Source: Flavobacterium odoriferum (lineage in GTDB: Bacteria > Bacteroidota > Bacteroidia > Flavobacteriales > Flavobacteriaceae). From it: DNA of 64,000 nucleotides. Under the pieces are notes generated by a model. That model made no database searches. It saw only the letters and a program-made list of their open reading frames with translations, and was not told where the DNA came from. The position numbers and the translations under genes are program-made. The DNA lies in contig NZ_JAMKFA010000005.1 of NCBI RefSeq assembly GCF_025499515.1, positions 1 through 64,000 of the forward strand, written 5' to 3'. Each line of letters starts with the position of its first letter. Position 1 is the first letter of the stretch. Of this stretch, positions 47,020-55,841 are shown piece by piece.

Positions 47020-48312
47020 ATGAAAAAATATATAGTTCTTTTATTTATTTCTTTGTTTGGGTTTGCTCAACAAACGCCAGCTCCAAAACAAAGTAAATCG
47101 ATTTTAATCTTAGGGGCAAAAGCGCATTTAGGAAACGGAAAAGTAATTGAAAACAGTTTAATTTCGATTATCGATGGAAAAATTGCAAACATTGGAGATG
47201 CAACAGTAATGAAACCAGCCAAACACGATATTGTGATTGAAGCATCTGGAAAACATGTATATCCTGGATTTATCGCGCCGAATTCAACATTAGGTTTAGT
47301 TGAAATTGATGCCGTAAGAGCTTCGGATGACGAAAGTGAAATTGGACAATTCAATCCACACGTAAGAAGTATTATCGCTTACAATGCCGAGTCAAAATTA
47401 GTTGAAACTACGCGTCCAAATGGCGTTTTATTAGCACAAATTACACCAAGAGGTGGCAGAATTCCTGGAACTTCATCAATCGTTCAATTAGATGCTTGGA
47501 ACTGGGAAGATGCTTCGATTAAAACCGACGATGGAATTCACTTAAACTGGCCAAGAAGCTACTCAAGAGCGGGTTGGTGGGCAGAACCAGGAGGAATTGA
47601 AATGAATAAAAATTACGATCCGCAAGTAAAAGCTATTCAAGAGTATTTTGACAATGCGTTTGCTTATTTGGGAAGTAAAAATACTAAAAAAGACATTCCA
47701 TACGAGGCTATGAAAGGTTTACAATCGGGTGAAAAAACCTTGTTTGTAAACGCAAATGGTGAAAAAGAAATCATTGATGCGGTTTTATTTAAAAAGAAAA
47801 ACAACATCAAAAACATGACAATTGTTGGTGGTTATTATGCTTTTAAAGTAGGTGCTTTATTAAAAGAAAATAACGTTTCGGTCTTATTAAATCGTGTACA
47901 CAGTTTGCCTTTATTAGAAGATGAAGATGTAAATTTACCATATAAAAATGCCAAATTATTAGTAGATGCTGGTGTCTTAGTTGGTTTACAAAATGCAGGC
48001 GACATGGAGCGTATGCAAACTAGAAATCTTCCTTTCTATGCTGGAACTTGTGCTGCTTGGGGATTAACAAAAGAACAAGCATTGCAATTAATCACCGGAA
48101 ATTCAGCTAAAATTTTAGGAATTGACAAGCAATACGGAACGTTAGAATCAGGAAAAAGTGCCACATTATTTATTTCTGAAGGTGATGCTTTAGATATGAA
48201 AACAAATGTAATTTCTTTCGCATTTATCGATGGAAGACAAATCAGTTTGGAAAGTCATCACACGGAATTATACGAACGTTATAAAGGAAAATTTGAACAA
48301 CAAAAAAAATAA
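47020..48312 (+). CDS. Secreted amidohydrolase-like protein with degenerate metal site
   Basis: 430 residues with signal peptide MKKYIVLLFISLFGFAQ. It has the N-terminal composite beta domain and TIM-barrel strands of amidohydrolases (GKIANIGDATV, and GTLESGKSATLFI at the end). The HxH position reads YPGFIAPNSTLG, so catalytic metal ligands are missing. It resembles the first, inactive module of the gene before it. It probably pairs with or stabilises the active protein. Start is 2 bp after the preceding stop. Confidence 0.85.
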   Translation: MKKYIVLLFISLFGFAQQTPAPKQSKSILILGAKAHLGNGKVIENSLISIIDGKIANIGDATVMKPAKHDIVIEASGKHVYPGFIAPNSTLGLVEIDAVRASDDESEIGQFNPHVRSIIAYNAESKLVETTRPNGVLLAQITPRGGRIPGTSSIVQLDAWNWEDASIKTDDGIHLNWPRSYSRAGWWAEPGGIEMNKNYDPQVKAIQEYFDNAFAYLGSKNTKKDIPYEAMKGLQSGEKTLFVNANGEKEIIDAVLFKKKNNIKNMTIVGGYYAFKVGALLKENNVSVLLNRVHSLPLLEDEDVNLPYKNAKLLVDAGVLVGLQNAGDMERMQTRNLPFYAGTCAAWGLTKEQALQLITGNSAKILGIDKQYGTLESGKSATLFISEGDALDMKTNVISFAFIDGRQISLESHHTELYERYKGKFEQQKK

Positions 48313-48315
48313 GAC

Positions 48316-48349
48316 CAAAAGCCTTTCAGTAAATGAGAGGCTTTTTTTG
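48316..48349 (+). terminator. Terminator after the amidohydrolase pair
   Basis: Stem AAAGCCTTTC / GAGAGGCTTT with a short AT-rich loop, followed by T7. The next promoter box starts 1 bp later. Confidence 0.8.
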
Positions 48350-48357
48350 TACTTTTG
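48350..48357 (+). promoter_or_regulatory. Predicted -7 box of the TrmH-family gene
   Basis: TACTTTTG, 17 bp before the ATG and directly after the T-tract of the preceding terminator. Confidence 0.5.
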
Positions 48358-48374
48358 CACTATAATTTTTATTC

Positions 48375-49163
48375 ATGAAACAAATCACCTCGGTTCAAAA
48401 TCCGTTTATTAAATCGTTAGTTCAATTGCAAGAAAAGGCAAAAGTTCGTAAGCAAACAGGCACTTTTTTAATTGAAGGAAAACGCGAAATTGAATTAGCA
48501 CTAAAAGGTGGTTATGAATTAGAAACGATTTTATTTTTACCCGAAATCATTTCGGAAAAACAACTAAACGATTTAACAACTAAATCGTTAAACGTAATAG
48601 AAATCTCAAAAGAAGTCTATCAAAAACTAGCTTATCGAGACACTACTGAGGGCATTTTAGCCATTGCCAAAACAAAATCGTTAGCCTTATCCGATTTAAA
48701 ACTTTCTAAAAATCCACTAATATTAGTTGGAGAATCCTTAGAAAAGCCCGGAAACGTTGGCGCCATTTTAAGAACTGCTGATGCTGCTAATATTGATGCA
48801 GTTATTATTGCCAATCCAAAAAGCGATTTATATAACCCAAATATCGTTCGCTCTAGCGTAGGTTGTTTGTTTACACGACAAATTGCTGTTGGAACTACGG
48901 AAGAAGTAATTGCTTATTTAAAAGCAAATAACATCAATATTTATTCGGCTACTTTACAAGATTCAACCGAATATCATACTCAAAACTACACTACTCCTAC
49001 TGCTTTAGTGGTGGGAACAGAGGCAACTGGTTTGTCTGAAAAATGGCGAACAGAAAGTACTAAAAACATCATTATTCCAATGCAAGGTGAAATTGACTCA
49101 ATGAATGTTTCTGTAGCTGCAGCTATTTTACTATTTGAAGCCAAAAGACAACGCGGATTTTAG
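48375..49163 (+). CDS. TrmH/SpoU-family RNA 2'-O-methyltransferase
   Basis: 262 residues. SPOUT-fold enzyme that methylates a ribose 2'-OH in rRNA or tRNA using SAM. N-terminal substrate-binding domain (KQTGTFLIEGKREIELAL). The three SpoU motifs are visible: EKPGNVGAILRTADAANIDAV, LVVGTEATGLS and IPMQGEIDSMNVSVAAAI. The target base cannot be told from sequence. TrmH and RlmB-like enzymes differ mainly in the N-terminal domain. Confidence 0.92.
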   Translation: MKQITSVQNPFIKSLVQLQEKAKVRKQTGTFLIEGKREIELALKGGYELETILFLPEIISEKQLNDLTTKSLNVIEISKEVYQKLAYRDTTEGILAIAKTKSLALSDLKLSKNPLILVGESLEKPGNVGAILRTADAANIDAVIIANPKSDLYNPNIVRSSVGCLFTRQIAVGTTEEVIAYLKANNINIYSATLQDSTEYHTQNYTTPTALVVGTEATGLSEKWRTESTKNIIIPMQGEIDSMNVSVAAAILLFEAKRQRGF

Positions 49164-49246
49164 TCTTTCATCTTTTCTCTTTTTTCTATTTTCTCTCTTG
49201 CACAATTAGAAAAAATACCTTACTTTTAGTTGGTTAAAGAAAATGT

Positions 49247-51466
49247 ATGACAGAGTTAGAATTAGAAGCCGAAAACAAAGCCATTGCGCAAGAATATAAA
49301 GAATTACTTCGCATCAGTTATCAAACCCTTACTGATGAAGACAAAAAAATCATCCGTAAAGCATTTGATGTAGCTGTTGATGCTCATAAAGACCAACGCA
49401 GAAAATCAGGTGAAGCCTATATTTTCCATCCTATTGCTGTGGCAAAAATTGTCGCGCGCGATATTGGTTTGGGAGCTACTTCTATTGCAGCTGCTTTAAT
49501 GCATGATGTTGTGGAAGATACTGACATTACTGTTCAGGATATTGAAAAAATGTTCAATCCTAAGATTGCTCAATTGGTTGAAGGCTTAACCAAAATTGCC
49601 AAAGTTAAAACCGACCAAGAAATTTCAATGCAAGCGGAAAATTTCCGTAAAATGTTATTGACTTTGAATGATGATGTTCGAGTGATTATTATCAAAATCG
49701 CTGATAGATTGCATAACATGCAAACTATGGGAAGTATGGCTGATTATAAACAAGCTAAAATTGCTTCCGAAACCTTATATATTTATGCACCCCTCGCCCA
49801 TCGTTTAGGGTTATACAACATCAAAACACAATTAGAAGATTTAGGATTAAAATATACCGAACCAGAAGTTTACAACGATATTGTTAGTAAAATAAAGGAA
49901 ACCAAAGAAGAACAAGATGCATACATCAAAACTATTTCTGACGTTTTAAGCAAATCGATGATTGATGAAGGCATTGAATTTACGATTAAAGGTCGCCCAA
50001 AATCAATTTATTCGATTCGTAGAAAGATGAAAGTTCAAGGCGTTACTTTCGATGAAGTATACGACAAATTTGCGCTTCGAATCATCTATAAATCAAATCC
50101 ACATGATGAGAAGTTCATTGCATGGAAGATATATTCTGTAGTTACCGATCATTATCGTCCATCGCCAAGTAGATTACGCGATTGGATTTCATCCCCAAAA
50201 TCAACAGGATATGAAGCTTTACACATCACTGTAATGGGTCCAAAAGGCCGTTGGGTAGAAATTCAAGTGCGTAGTGAACGTATGGACGAAATCGCAGAAA
50301 AAGGATACGCAGCACACTATAAATACAAAAATGGCGCAACTGAAGAACATGGTTTGGAAATTTGGCTTAATCAATTAAAAGAAGCTTTAGAAAATTCGAC
50401 TGCTAATGCGGTTGATTTTGTAGAAGATTTTAAGTTGAATTTGTATGCTAAAGAAATCTATGTATTTACTCCAAAAGGCGAAATTAAATCGTTACCAAAA
50501 GGAGCTACTTCCTTAGATTTTGCTTTCAGTATTCACTCAGAAATTGGCGTAAAAACAAGAGGAACAAGGGTTAACGGAAAATTAGTTCCTTTGAATCATG
50601 TTTTAAATAGCGGTGATCAAGTAGAAATTATTACTTCTGCAAATCAAAAACCAACTTCACAATGGTTGGATTATGTAACGACTTCAAGAGCAAAAAATAA
50701 GATTAAAAACGTTTTAAACGAAAACACCAAAAAAATTGCAGAAGACGGAAAAGAACTTTTAGAACGAAAATTACGTCACTTAAAAATTACATTAAACGAA
50801 AATACAACCAACGAATTGGTTAACTTTTTCAAATTACAAACCAGTTTAGATTTGTTTTACAGAGCTGGAATTGGAACAATTGAAAACCAACAACTAAAAG
50901 ATTTTGCAGCTCAAAAAAGCAATACGTTAGTAAATTTCTTTAAGAAAACTATAAAACGTTCGCCATCAACGCAGCCAGAACAAATCCATAAAAATGAAAT
51001 CAGCAAAAAATTTGACATGCTGGTTTTTGGTGCCGAACAAGATAAATTAGACTATAAATTATCAAGTTGTTGTAATCCAATTCCAGGTGATGATGTTTTT
51101 GGTTTTATTACAATTAACGAGGGCATTAAAGTACACAAAAAAGATTGTCCAAATGCCATTAGCATGCAATCAAATTATGCTTATCGAATTATTCAAGCCA
51201 AATGGATTGATTCTTCGCAAGAAGAATTTAAAGCAATTTTAAAAATCACTGGAATGGACATTTTGGGATTAACCAACGAGTTAACAAAAGTGATTTCAAG
51301 CCAAATGAACGTAAACATTCAAAGTATTTCCTTAAGTAGTGAAGCAGGCATTTTTAACGGACAAGTTACAGTTGTAGTTCAAAACAATACGATTTTGAAA
51401 AAACTAATTGACAACATCAAAACCGTTGATGGAATTGATAAAGTAACACGTGTTTATAATAATTAG
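49247..51466 (+). CDS. spoT: Bifunctional (p)ppGpp synthetase/hydrolase
   Basis: 739 residues, complete RelA/SpoT homologue. The HD hydrolase domain is intact (HPIAVAKIVARDIG and LMHDVVEDTDIT), so hydrolysis is expected. Synthetase domain: GRPKSIYSIRRKM and YEALHITVMGP. TGS domain starts at VFTPKGEIKSLPKGATSLDFAFSIH. The zinc-finger region contains LSSCCNPIPGDD, and an ACT domain ends the protein. It governs the stringent response in the cytoplasm. A small secreted-protein gene follows after 2 bp. Confidence 0.96.
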   Translation: MTELELEAENKAIAQEYKELLRISYQTLTDEDKKIIRKAFDVAVDAHKDQRRKSGEAYIFHPIAVAKIVARDIGLGATSIAAALMHDVVEDTDITVQDIEKMFNPKIAQLVEGLTKIAKVKTDQEISMQAENFRKMLLTLNDDVRVIIIKIADRLHNMQTMGSMADYKQAKIASETLYIYAPLAHRLGLYNIKTQLEDLGLKYTEPEVYNDIVSKIKETKEEQDAYIKTISDVLSKSMIDEGIEFTIKGRPKSIYSIRRKMKVQGVTFDEVYDKFALRIIYKSNPHDEKFIAWKIYSVVTDHYRPSPSRLRDWISSPKSTGYEALHITVMGPKGRWVEIQVRSERMDEIAEKGYAAHYKYKNGATEEHGLEIWLNQLKEALENSTANAVDFVEDFKLNLYAKEIYVFTPKGEIKSLPKGATSLDFAFSIHSEIGVKTRGTRVNGKLVPLNHVLNSGDQVEIITSANQKPTSQWLDYVTTSRAKNKIKNVLNENTKKIAEDGKELLERKLRHLKITLNENTTNELVNFFKLQTSLDLFYRAGIGTIENQQLKDFAAQKSNTLVNFFKKTIKRSPSTQPEQIHKNEISKKFDMLVFGAEQDKLDYKLSSCCNPIPGDDVFGFITINEGIKVHKKDCPNAISMQSNYAYRIIQAKWIDSSQEEFKAILKITGMDILGLTNELTKVISSQMNVNIQSISLSSEAGIFNGQVTVVVQNNTILKKLIDNIKTVDGIDKVTRVYNN

Positions 51467-51468
51467 AT

Positions 51469-52137
51469 ATGAAGAAATTTTTATACCTATTAATATTTTT
51501 TACTGTTAGTCTTTCAGCACAAAACAGTAAATCAAAATATTGGTTAGACCCTGAAGGAAGAGAAATTTCCAGAGAAGAAAAAAATTTTCTAATGGATAAA
51601 TATCCTGACAACTCTTTGGCTTTTAGAAAAACAAAAGATAGTGGATATGTATATCAATTTAATGCTCCAAAGTATTCAACCTATAAAGTTGACTATAAAA
51701 TTATTAAAACAGAAATTGAAAAAATTACAAATAGAGTTTATTCAGATTCAACTATTTTTTTAATAAATTATAATTATTTAGATGACAACTGTTCTGATTG
51801 GTTTCTAAATAAATTAAGTTCAGAAATAATTAATGATAGAAAAACATTCATTGAACCATTAAAAAAAGGAATTGAATATAAAAGTAATGTAATTTATTTA
51901 GCTTTATTTGAAAACGGAATTGTGTTAAAAAACAAACCTGAATCAAAAAAGGAATATTTTTTTTCTGACCAAAATAATTTTTTTAGGAGCAATTTATTTC
52001 TGAATCCAACTCTTTGCGGCTCTTTTGGATTAATAAAACCTAATGGCGAAACATTAATAAGAAATGGCGAATATAGACCTGACAACATGTACGAACATCT
52101 AAAACCGAAAATTTGGGATCTTATTTTTCAACAATAA
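51469..52137 (+). CDS. Secreted protein of unknown function
   Basis: 222 residues with signal peptide MKKFLYLLIFFTVSLSAQ. Mature part starts KSKYWLDPEGREIS, a segment also seen in other flavobacterial exported proteins to my recollection, and contains two cysteines (DDNCSDWF, NPTLCGSFG) that may pair. No catalytic motif. It is probably co-transcribed with spoT (2-bp gap). Confidence 0.65.
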   Translation: MKKFLYLLIFFTVSLSAQNSKSKYWLDPEGREISREEKNFLMDKYPDNSLAFRKTKDSGYVYQFNAPKYSTYKVDYKIIKTEIEKITNRVYSDSTIFLINYNYLDDNCSDWFLNKLSSEIINDRKTFIEPLKKGIEYKSNVIYLALFENGIVLKNKPESKKEYFFSDQNNFFRSNLFLNPTLCGSFGLIKPNGETLIRNGEYRPDNMYEHLKPKIWDLIFQQ

Positions 52138-52170
52138 ATGACAACGTCTTAATAACTCTGTTTAAAAAAA

Positions 52171-52198
52171 CTTCTAACTCCTAACTTCTAACTTCTAA
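52171..52198. repeat. Heptamer array (4 x 7 bp) abutting the fur-family promoter
   Basis: Units CTTCTAA, CTCCTAA, CTTCTAA and CTTCTAA, then CTTTCAC and the -7 box at 52206. The array fills the region where a -33/-7 spacer would lie. Confidence 0.7.
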
Positions 52199-52205
52199 CT
52201 TTCAC

Positions 52206-52213
52206 TATCTTTG
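52206..52213 (+). promoter_or_regulatory. Predicted -7 box of the Fur-family gene
   Basis: TATCTTTG, 23 bp before the ATG at 52237. No TTG at the ideal distance; the heptamer array lies upstream. Confidence 0.55.
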
Positions 52214-52236
52214 CCAATATTTCATTTAACAAAGCA

Positions 52237-52671
52237 ATGGAAAACAAAAATCAGGAAATTGTAAAAAATGTTTTTACAAAATATTTAGAAGAAAAAGCAC
52301 ATCGTAAAACACCAGAACGCTATGCTATTCTTCAGGAAATTTACAATGCAACCGAGCATTTTGATATTGAGTCTTTGTACATCAAAATGAAAAATAAAAA
52401 CTATCGTGTAAGTAGAGCCACGCTTTACAATACCATCGAACTTTTATTAGAATGTGGTTTAGTACGTCGTCATCAATTTGGACAAAATCAAGCACATTAC
52501 GAAAAATCATATTTCGATAAACAACACGATCACATTATTTTAACTGATTCAGGCGAAGTTATCGAATTTTGCGATCCAAGAATTCAGCAAATTAAACAAA
52601 CCATGGAAGAAATGTTTGGGATTAATATTTCAACCCACTCACTTTATTTCTACGGAACAAAAAAACAATAA
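52237..52671 (+). CDS. Fur-family transcriptional regulator
   Basis: 144 residues. Winged-helix DNA-binding half with [26 protein letters not shown] and the recognition helix [19 protein letters not shown]. Metal-sensing half contains QHDHIIL and [11 protein letters not shown]. The CxxC structural zinc pairs of many Fur/PerR proteins are absent; only C-D-P-R remains. That suggests a Fur-like protein with a reduced metal-binding set. It may sense iron, zinc or peroxide; which one cannot be told. It is 41 bp upstream of purA. Confidence 0.88.
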   Translation: MENKNQEIVKNVFTKYLEEKAHRKTPERYAILQEIYNATEHFDIESLYIKMKNKNYRVSRATLYNTIELLLECGLVRRHQFGQNQAHYEKSYFDKQHDHIILTDSGEVIEFCDPRIQQIKQTMEEMFGINISTHSLYFYGTKKQ

Positions 52672-52712
52672 AACACACAACTAAACATTAATTTTTAAAA
52701 CTAACTACTAAA

Positions 52713-53984
52713 ATGACTGTAGATTTACTACTTGGATTACAATGGGGAGATGAAGGAAAAGGAAAAATCGTTGACGTTCTTACTTCAAAATATGATATTA
52801 TTGCTCGTTTTCAAGGTGGACCAAATGCGGGACACACTTTAGAATTTGACGGAATTAAACACGTTTTAAGAACAATTCCTTCAGGGATTTTTCATAAAAA
52901 CGCCATCAATATTATTGGAAATGGTGTGGTAATTGACCCTGTAGTTTTTCAAAAAGAAATCGAAGGTTTAGCAAAATTCAATATGGATGTTACAGCTAAA
53001 TTATTCATTTCTAGAAAAGCACACTTAATTTTACCAACACACCGTTTGTTAGACGCTGCTTCTGAAGCATCAAAAGGAAAGGCAAAAATTGGTTCTACTT
53101 TGAAAGGAATTGGTCCAACATATATGGACAAAACTGGTAGAAACGGACTTCGTATAGGTGATTTAGAATTAGTAGATTTCAAAGAAAGATATAGAACTTT
53201 AGCTGACAAACACGAAGCAATGATTGCTTTCTACGATGTAGAATTACAATACAACTTAAAAGAAATGGAAGATGAGTTTTTTGCAGCCGTAGAAGACTTA
53301 AAAAAATTAACTTTCATTGATAGTGAAGAATATTTAAACAAAGCGTTAAAAGAAGGAAAATCAATTTTAGCTGAAGGAGCTCAAGGTTCTTTATTAGATG
53401 TTGATTTTGGAACGTATCCTTATGTAACTTCTTCTAACACAACAGCAGCTGGAGCTTGCACAGGTTTAGGAATTGCACCTAACAAAGTAAAAGACGTTTT
53501 CGGAATTTTCAAAGCATATACAACTCGTGTAGGTAGTGGACCTTTCCCTACAGAAGATTTCAACGAAGCTGGACAAACAATGGCAAAAGTAGGTAACGAA
53601 TTTGGTTCGGTTACAGGACGTGCACGTCGTTGTGGTTGGTTAGATTTAGTTGCTTTAAAATATGCGGTTCAAGTTAATGGCGTAACACAATTATACATGA
53701 TGAAAGGCGACGTTCTTTCTGGATTTGACACATTACAAGTTTGTACAGGATATAACTACAAAGGACAAGCAATTCAACATTTACCATACAACATTGAACC
53801 AGAAAATGTAACTCCTATTTTCACAGAAATGAAAGGCTGGAAAGCTGATTTAACTGGTATGACAACATATGATGAATTACCTCAAGAATTAAAAACATAT
53901 ATCGAATTCATTGAAAAAGAAGTCGAAGTGCCAATTAAAGTAATTTCGGTGGGACCAGACAGAAAACAAACTATTACCAAATAA
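52713..53984 (+). CDS. purA: Adenylosuccinate synthetase
   Basis: 423 residues. GTP-dependent first step from IMP to AMP. N-terminal GTP-binding motif GLQWGDEGKGKIVD, substrate loops GGPNAGHT and GIGPTYMDK, and the signature SVTGRARRCGWLD with the C-terminal PDRKQTI ending are intact. It follows the Fur-family gene and ends at a strong terminator. Confidence 0.97.
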   Translation: MTVDLLLGLQWGDEGKGKIVDVLTSKYDIIARFQGGPNAGHTLEFDGIKHVLRTIPSGIFHKNAINIIGNGVVIDPVVFQKEIEGLAKFNMDVTAKLFISRKAHLILPTHRLLDAASEASKGKAKIGSTLKGIGPTYMDKTGRNGLRIGDLELVDFKERYRTLADKHEAMIAFYDVELQYNLKEMEDEFFAAVEDLKKLTFIDSEEYLNKALKEGKSILAEGAQGSLLDVDFGTYPYVTSSNTTAAGACTGLGIAPNKVKDVFGIFKAYTTRVGSGPFPTEDFNEAGQTMAKVGNEFGSVTGRARRCGWLDLVALKYAVQVNGVTQLYMMKGDVLSGFDTLQVCTGYNYKGQAIQHLPYNIEPENVTPIFTEMKGWKADLTGMTTYDELPQELKTYIEFIEKEVEVPIKVISVGPDRKQTITK

Positions 53985-53986
53985 TT

Positions 53987-54021
53987 TTAAAAACGCTTTC
54001 TTTTAGAGAGCGTTTTTTTTT
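53987..54021 (+). terminator. Terminator after purA
   Basis: Stem AAAACGCTTTC / GAGAGCGTTTT with one G-T pair and loop TTTTA, followed by a T-tract. Confidence 0.85.
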
Positions 54022-54074
54022 GATTAATAATGATAAAAAAATCTTAATAGATAACCGCATTTCTACTTTTTACT

Positions 54075-54082
54075 TAAATTTG
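54075..54082 (+). promoter_or_regulatory. Predicted -7 box of the OstA-like gene
   Basis: TAAATTTG, 18 bp before the TTG start at 54101. It lies inside the longer open frame from 54020, which argues against that start. Confidence 0.5.
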
Positions 54083-54100
54083 ACTCAAAATAAATACGTC

Positions 54101-55765
54101 TTGAAAAAAACAGTGTTGTTGGTCGCTTTTTTGCTTTTTACTATAGTGAATGTATTTGCTCAAGAAAGTAAAGAAATAATTATAGAAAATTCAGATTTTA
54201 TAGATATGAATCAGAACGAAATTCCTGGAGCAATTGTCTTCACCGGAAACGTTCGTGTATTGCACAATGGTGTAAAAATCAACTGCAATAAAGCTTATCA
54301 CTTTAAAGATGAAAAGTATATAAAAGCCTTTGGAAATGTCATTATCAACCAAGGCGATTCAATTTTTATGAGTAGTCGCTATGCAGAATACGACGGAAAA
54401 ATTGAATTAGCATTTGCAACAGGTGATGTTATGTTACGCTCACCAGAATCAACTTTATCTACAGATACTATATATTTCGATAAAAAAAATCAGCAAGCAT
54501 CTTACAATTCCTACGGAACCATTCACAACAAAGAAAATACATTGAAAAGTAAATCAGGTCGCTATTATGTGGATCAAAAAAAATACAAATTTACCACGGC
54601 GGTTACCGTTACCAATCCACAATCAACTATTAAAACCAATAATTTAGATTTTTACGAAAATTCTGGACATGCATATGTTTTTGGACCTTCAACTATTACC
54701 AGTAAAGAAAATGTAATTTATACCGAAAATGGTTTCTATGATACGAAAAACGATGTTGGAAAATTATCTAAAAACTCCAAAATCACATATGACAATAAAA
54801 TTATTGAAGGTGATGATTTATTTTATGACCAAAAGAAAAATTATTCGAGAGGAATTAACAACGTAAAAATTACTGACACAGTAAATAAAGTAATTGCCAC
54901 TGGACATTTTGCTGAACTATACCGAAATCTTGAAACTAAAAAAGATTCAATGGTGTTAACTAAAAAAGCATTGGTTAAAACACTCGTAGAAAAAGACACC
55001 ATGTTCATGCACGGAAAAAAAATCATCGTTTCTGGTCCACCAACTGATAGAGTTATTCGAGCTTTTAATAATGTACGATTTTACAAAACCGATATGAGTG
55101 GAAAATGCGACTCACTACATTCAAGTACAAAAAATGAATTAACACAACTCATAGGAAAACCAGTTCTTTGGAACAACGAAAACCAAATGACTGGTGATGT
55201 AATGCATTTAATAGGCAACAATGAAACCGAAAAATTAGACTCATTAAAAGTGTTAAACAACGCATTTATCATTCAAAAAGATAGTTTGAGTAAAAACGGA
55301 TTTAACCAAATGAAAGGCCAAAATCTATTCGGAAGATTTGAAGAAAATAAACTAAAAGAAGTTGATATCATCAAAAATGCTGAATCCATCTATTACATCT
55401 ATAACGATAAAAATGAGTTTGTTGGCATTCGAAAATCAGTTTGTAGTCGTATCAATTTAGAAATGAATGACAATAAAATTGAGACTATGACCGGCTATAA
55501 AGATGCCGAAAGTAATATTTATCCTGAAACCGAATTTCCCGAAAATGCTCGAAAATTAAGAGGTTTTACCTGGCGTGGCGATGAACGAATTCTATCTAAA
55601 GAAAATATTTTTCCTGAAGAAGAATTAGCCATCGATGCAAAGGTTCAAATTGACGCTAAAAAGAAAGCAATTGAATCTGATAAACCAATGGAAATTCAAA
55701 AAGAAACTTTGGAATACGATGAAAAAAATCCGAAACCAAAGGATAAGACTTTGAAAAAGCAATAA
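54101..55765 (+). CDS. OstA/LptA-like periplasmic protein
   Basis: 554 residues from a TTG at 54101; no ATG is available, and the 27 residues encoded upstream precede the signal peptide (LKKTVLLVAFLLFTIVNVFAQ). Repeated beta-strand units with GAIVFTGNVRVLHNGV, KAFGNVIINQGDSIFMSS and IATGHFAELYR match OstA-like domains (LptA and the LptD N-terminal part), which form a slot for the lipid A acyl chains during LPS transport. The C-terminal about 60 residues are charged and low-complexity. I do not see the LptD barrel, so this is a stand-alone LptA-like factor. Confidence 0.8.
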   Translation: MKKTVLLVAFLLFTIVNVFAQESKEIIIENSDFIDMNQNEIPGAIVFTGNVRVLHNGVKINCNKAYHFKDEKYIKAFGNVIINQGDSIFMSSRYAEYDGKIELAFATGDVMLRSPESTLSTDTIYFDKKNQQASYNSYGTIHNKENTLKSKSGRYYVDQKKYKFTTAVTVTNPQSTIKTNNLDFYENSGHAYVFGPSTITSKENVIYTENGFYDTKNDVGKLSKNSKITYDNKIIEGDDLFYDQKKNYSRGINNVKITDTVNKVIATGHFAELYRNLETKKDSMVLTKKALVKTLVEKDTMFMHGKKIIVSGPPTDRVIRAFNNVRFYKTDMSGKCDSLHSSTKNELTQLIGKPVLWNNENQMTGDVMHLIGNNETEKLDSLKVLNNAFIIQKDSLSKNGFNQMKGQNLFGRFEENKLKEVDIIKNAESIYYIYNDKNEFVGIRKSVCSRINLEMNDNKIETMTGYKDAESNIYPETEFPENARKLRGFTWRGDERILSKENIFPEEELAIDAKVQIDAKKKAIESDKPMEIQKETLEYDEKNPKPKDKTLKKQ

Positions 55766-55800
55766 GCTTTATGCAAAATATTGTTTAGTAATTCTCAACA

Positions 55801-55835
55801 AAGCATAGAACCTATAGCTTAAAGCCTAAAGCAAA
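55801..55835. repeat. Degenerate heptamer array (5 x 7 bp) before the aminotransferase gene
   Basis: Units AAGCATA, GAACCTA, TAGCTTA, AAGCCTA and AAGCAAA, ending 6 bp before the ATG at 55842. Confidence 0.5.
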
Positions 55836-55841
55836 TTAATA

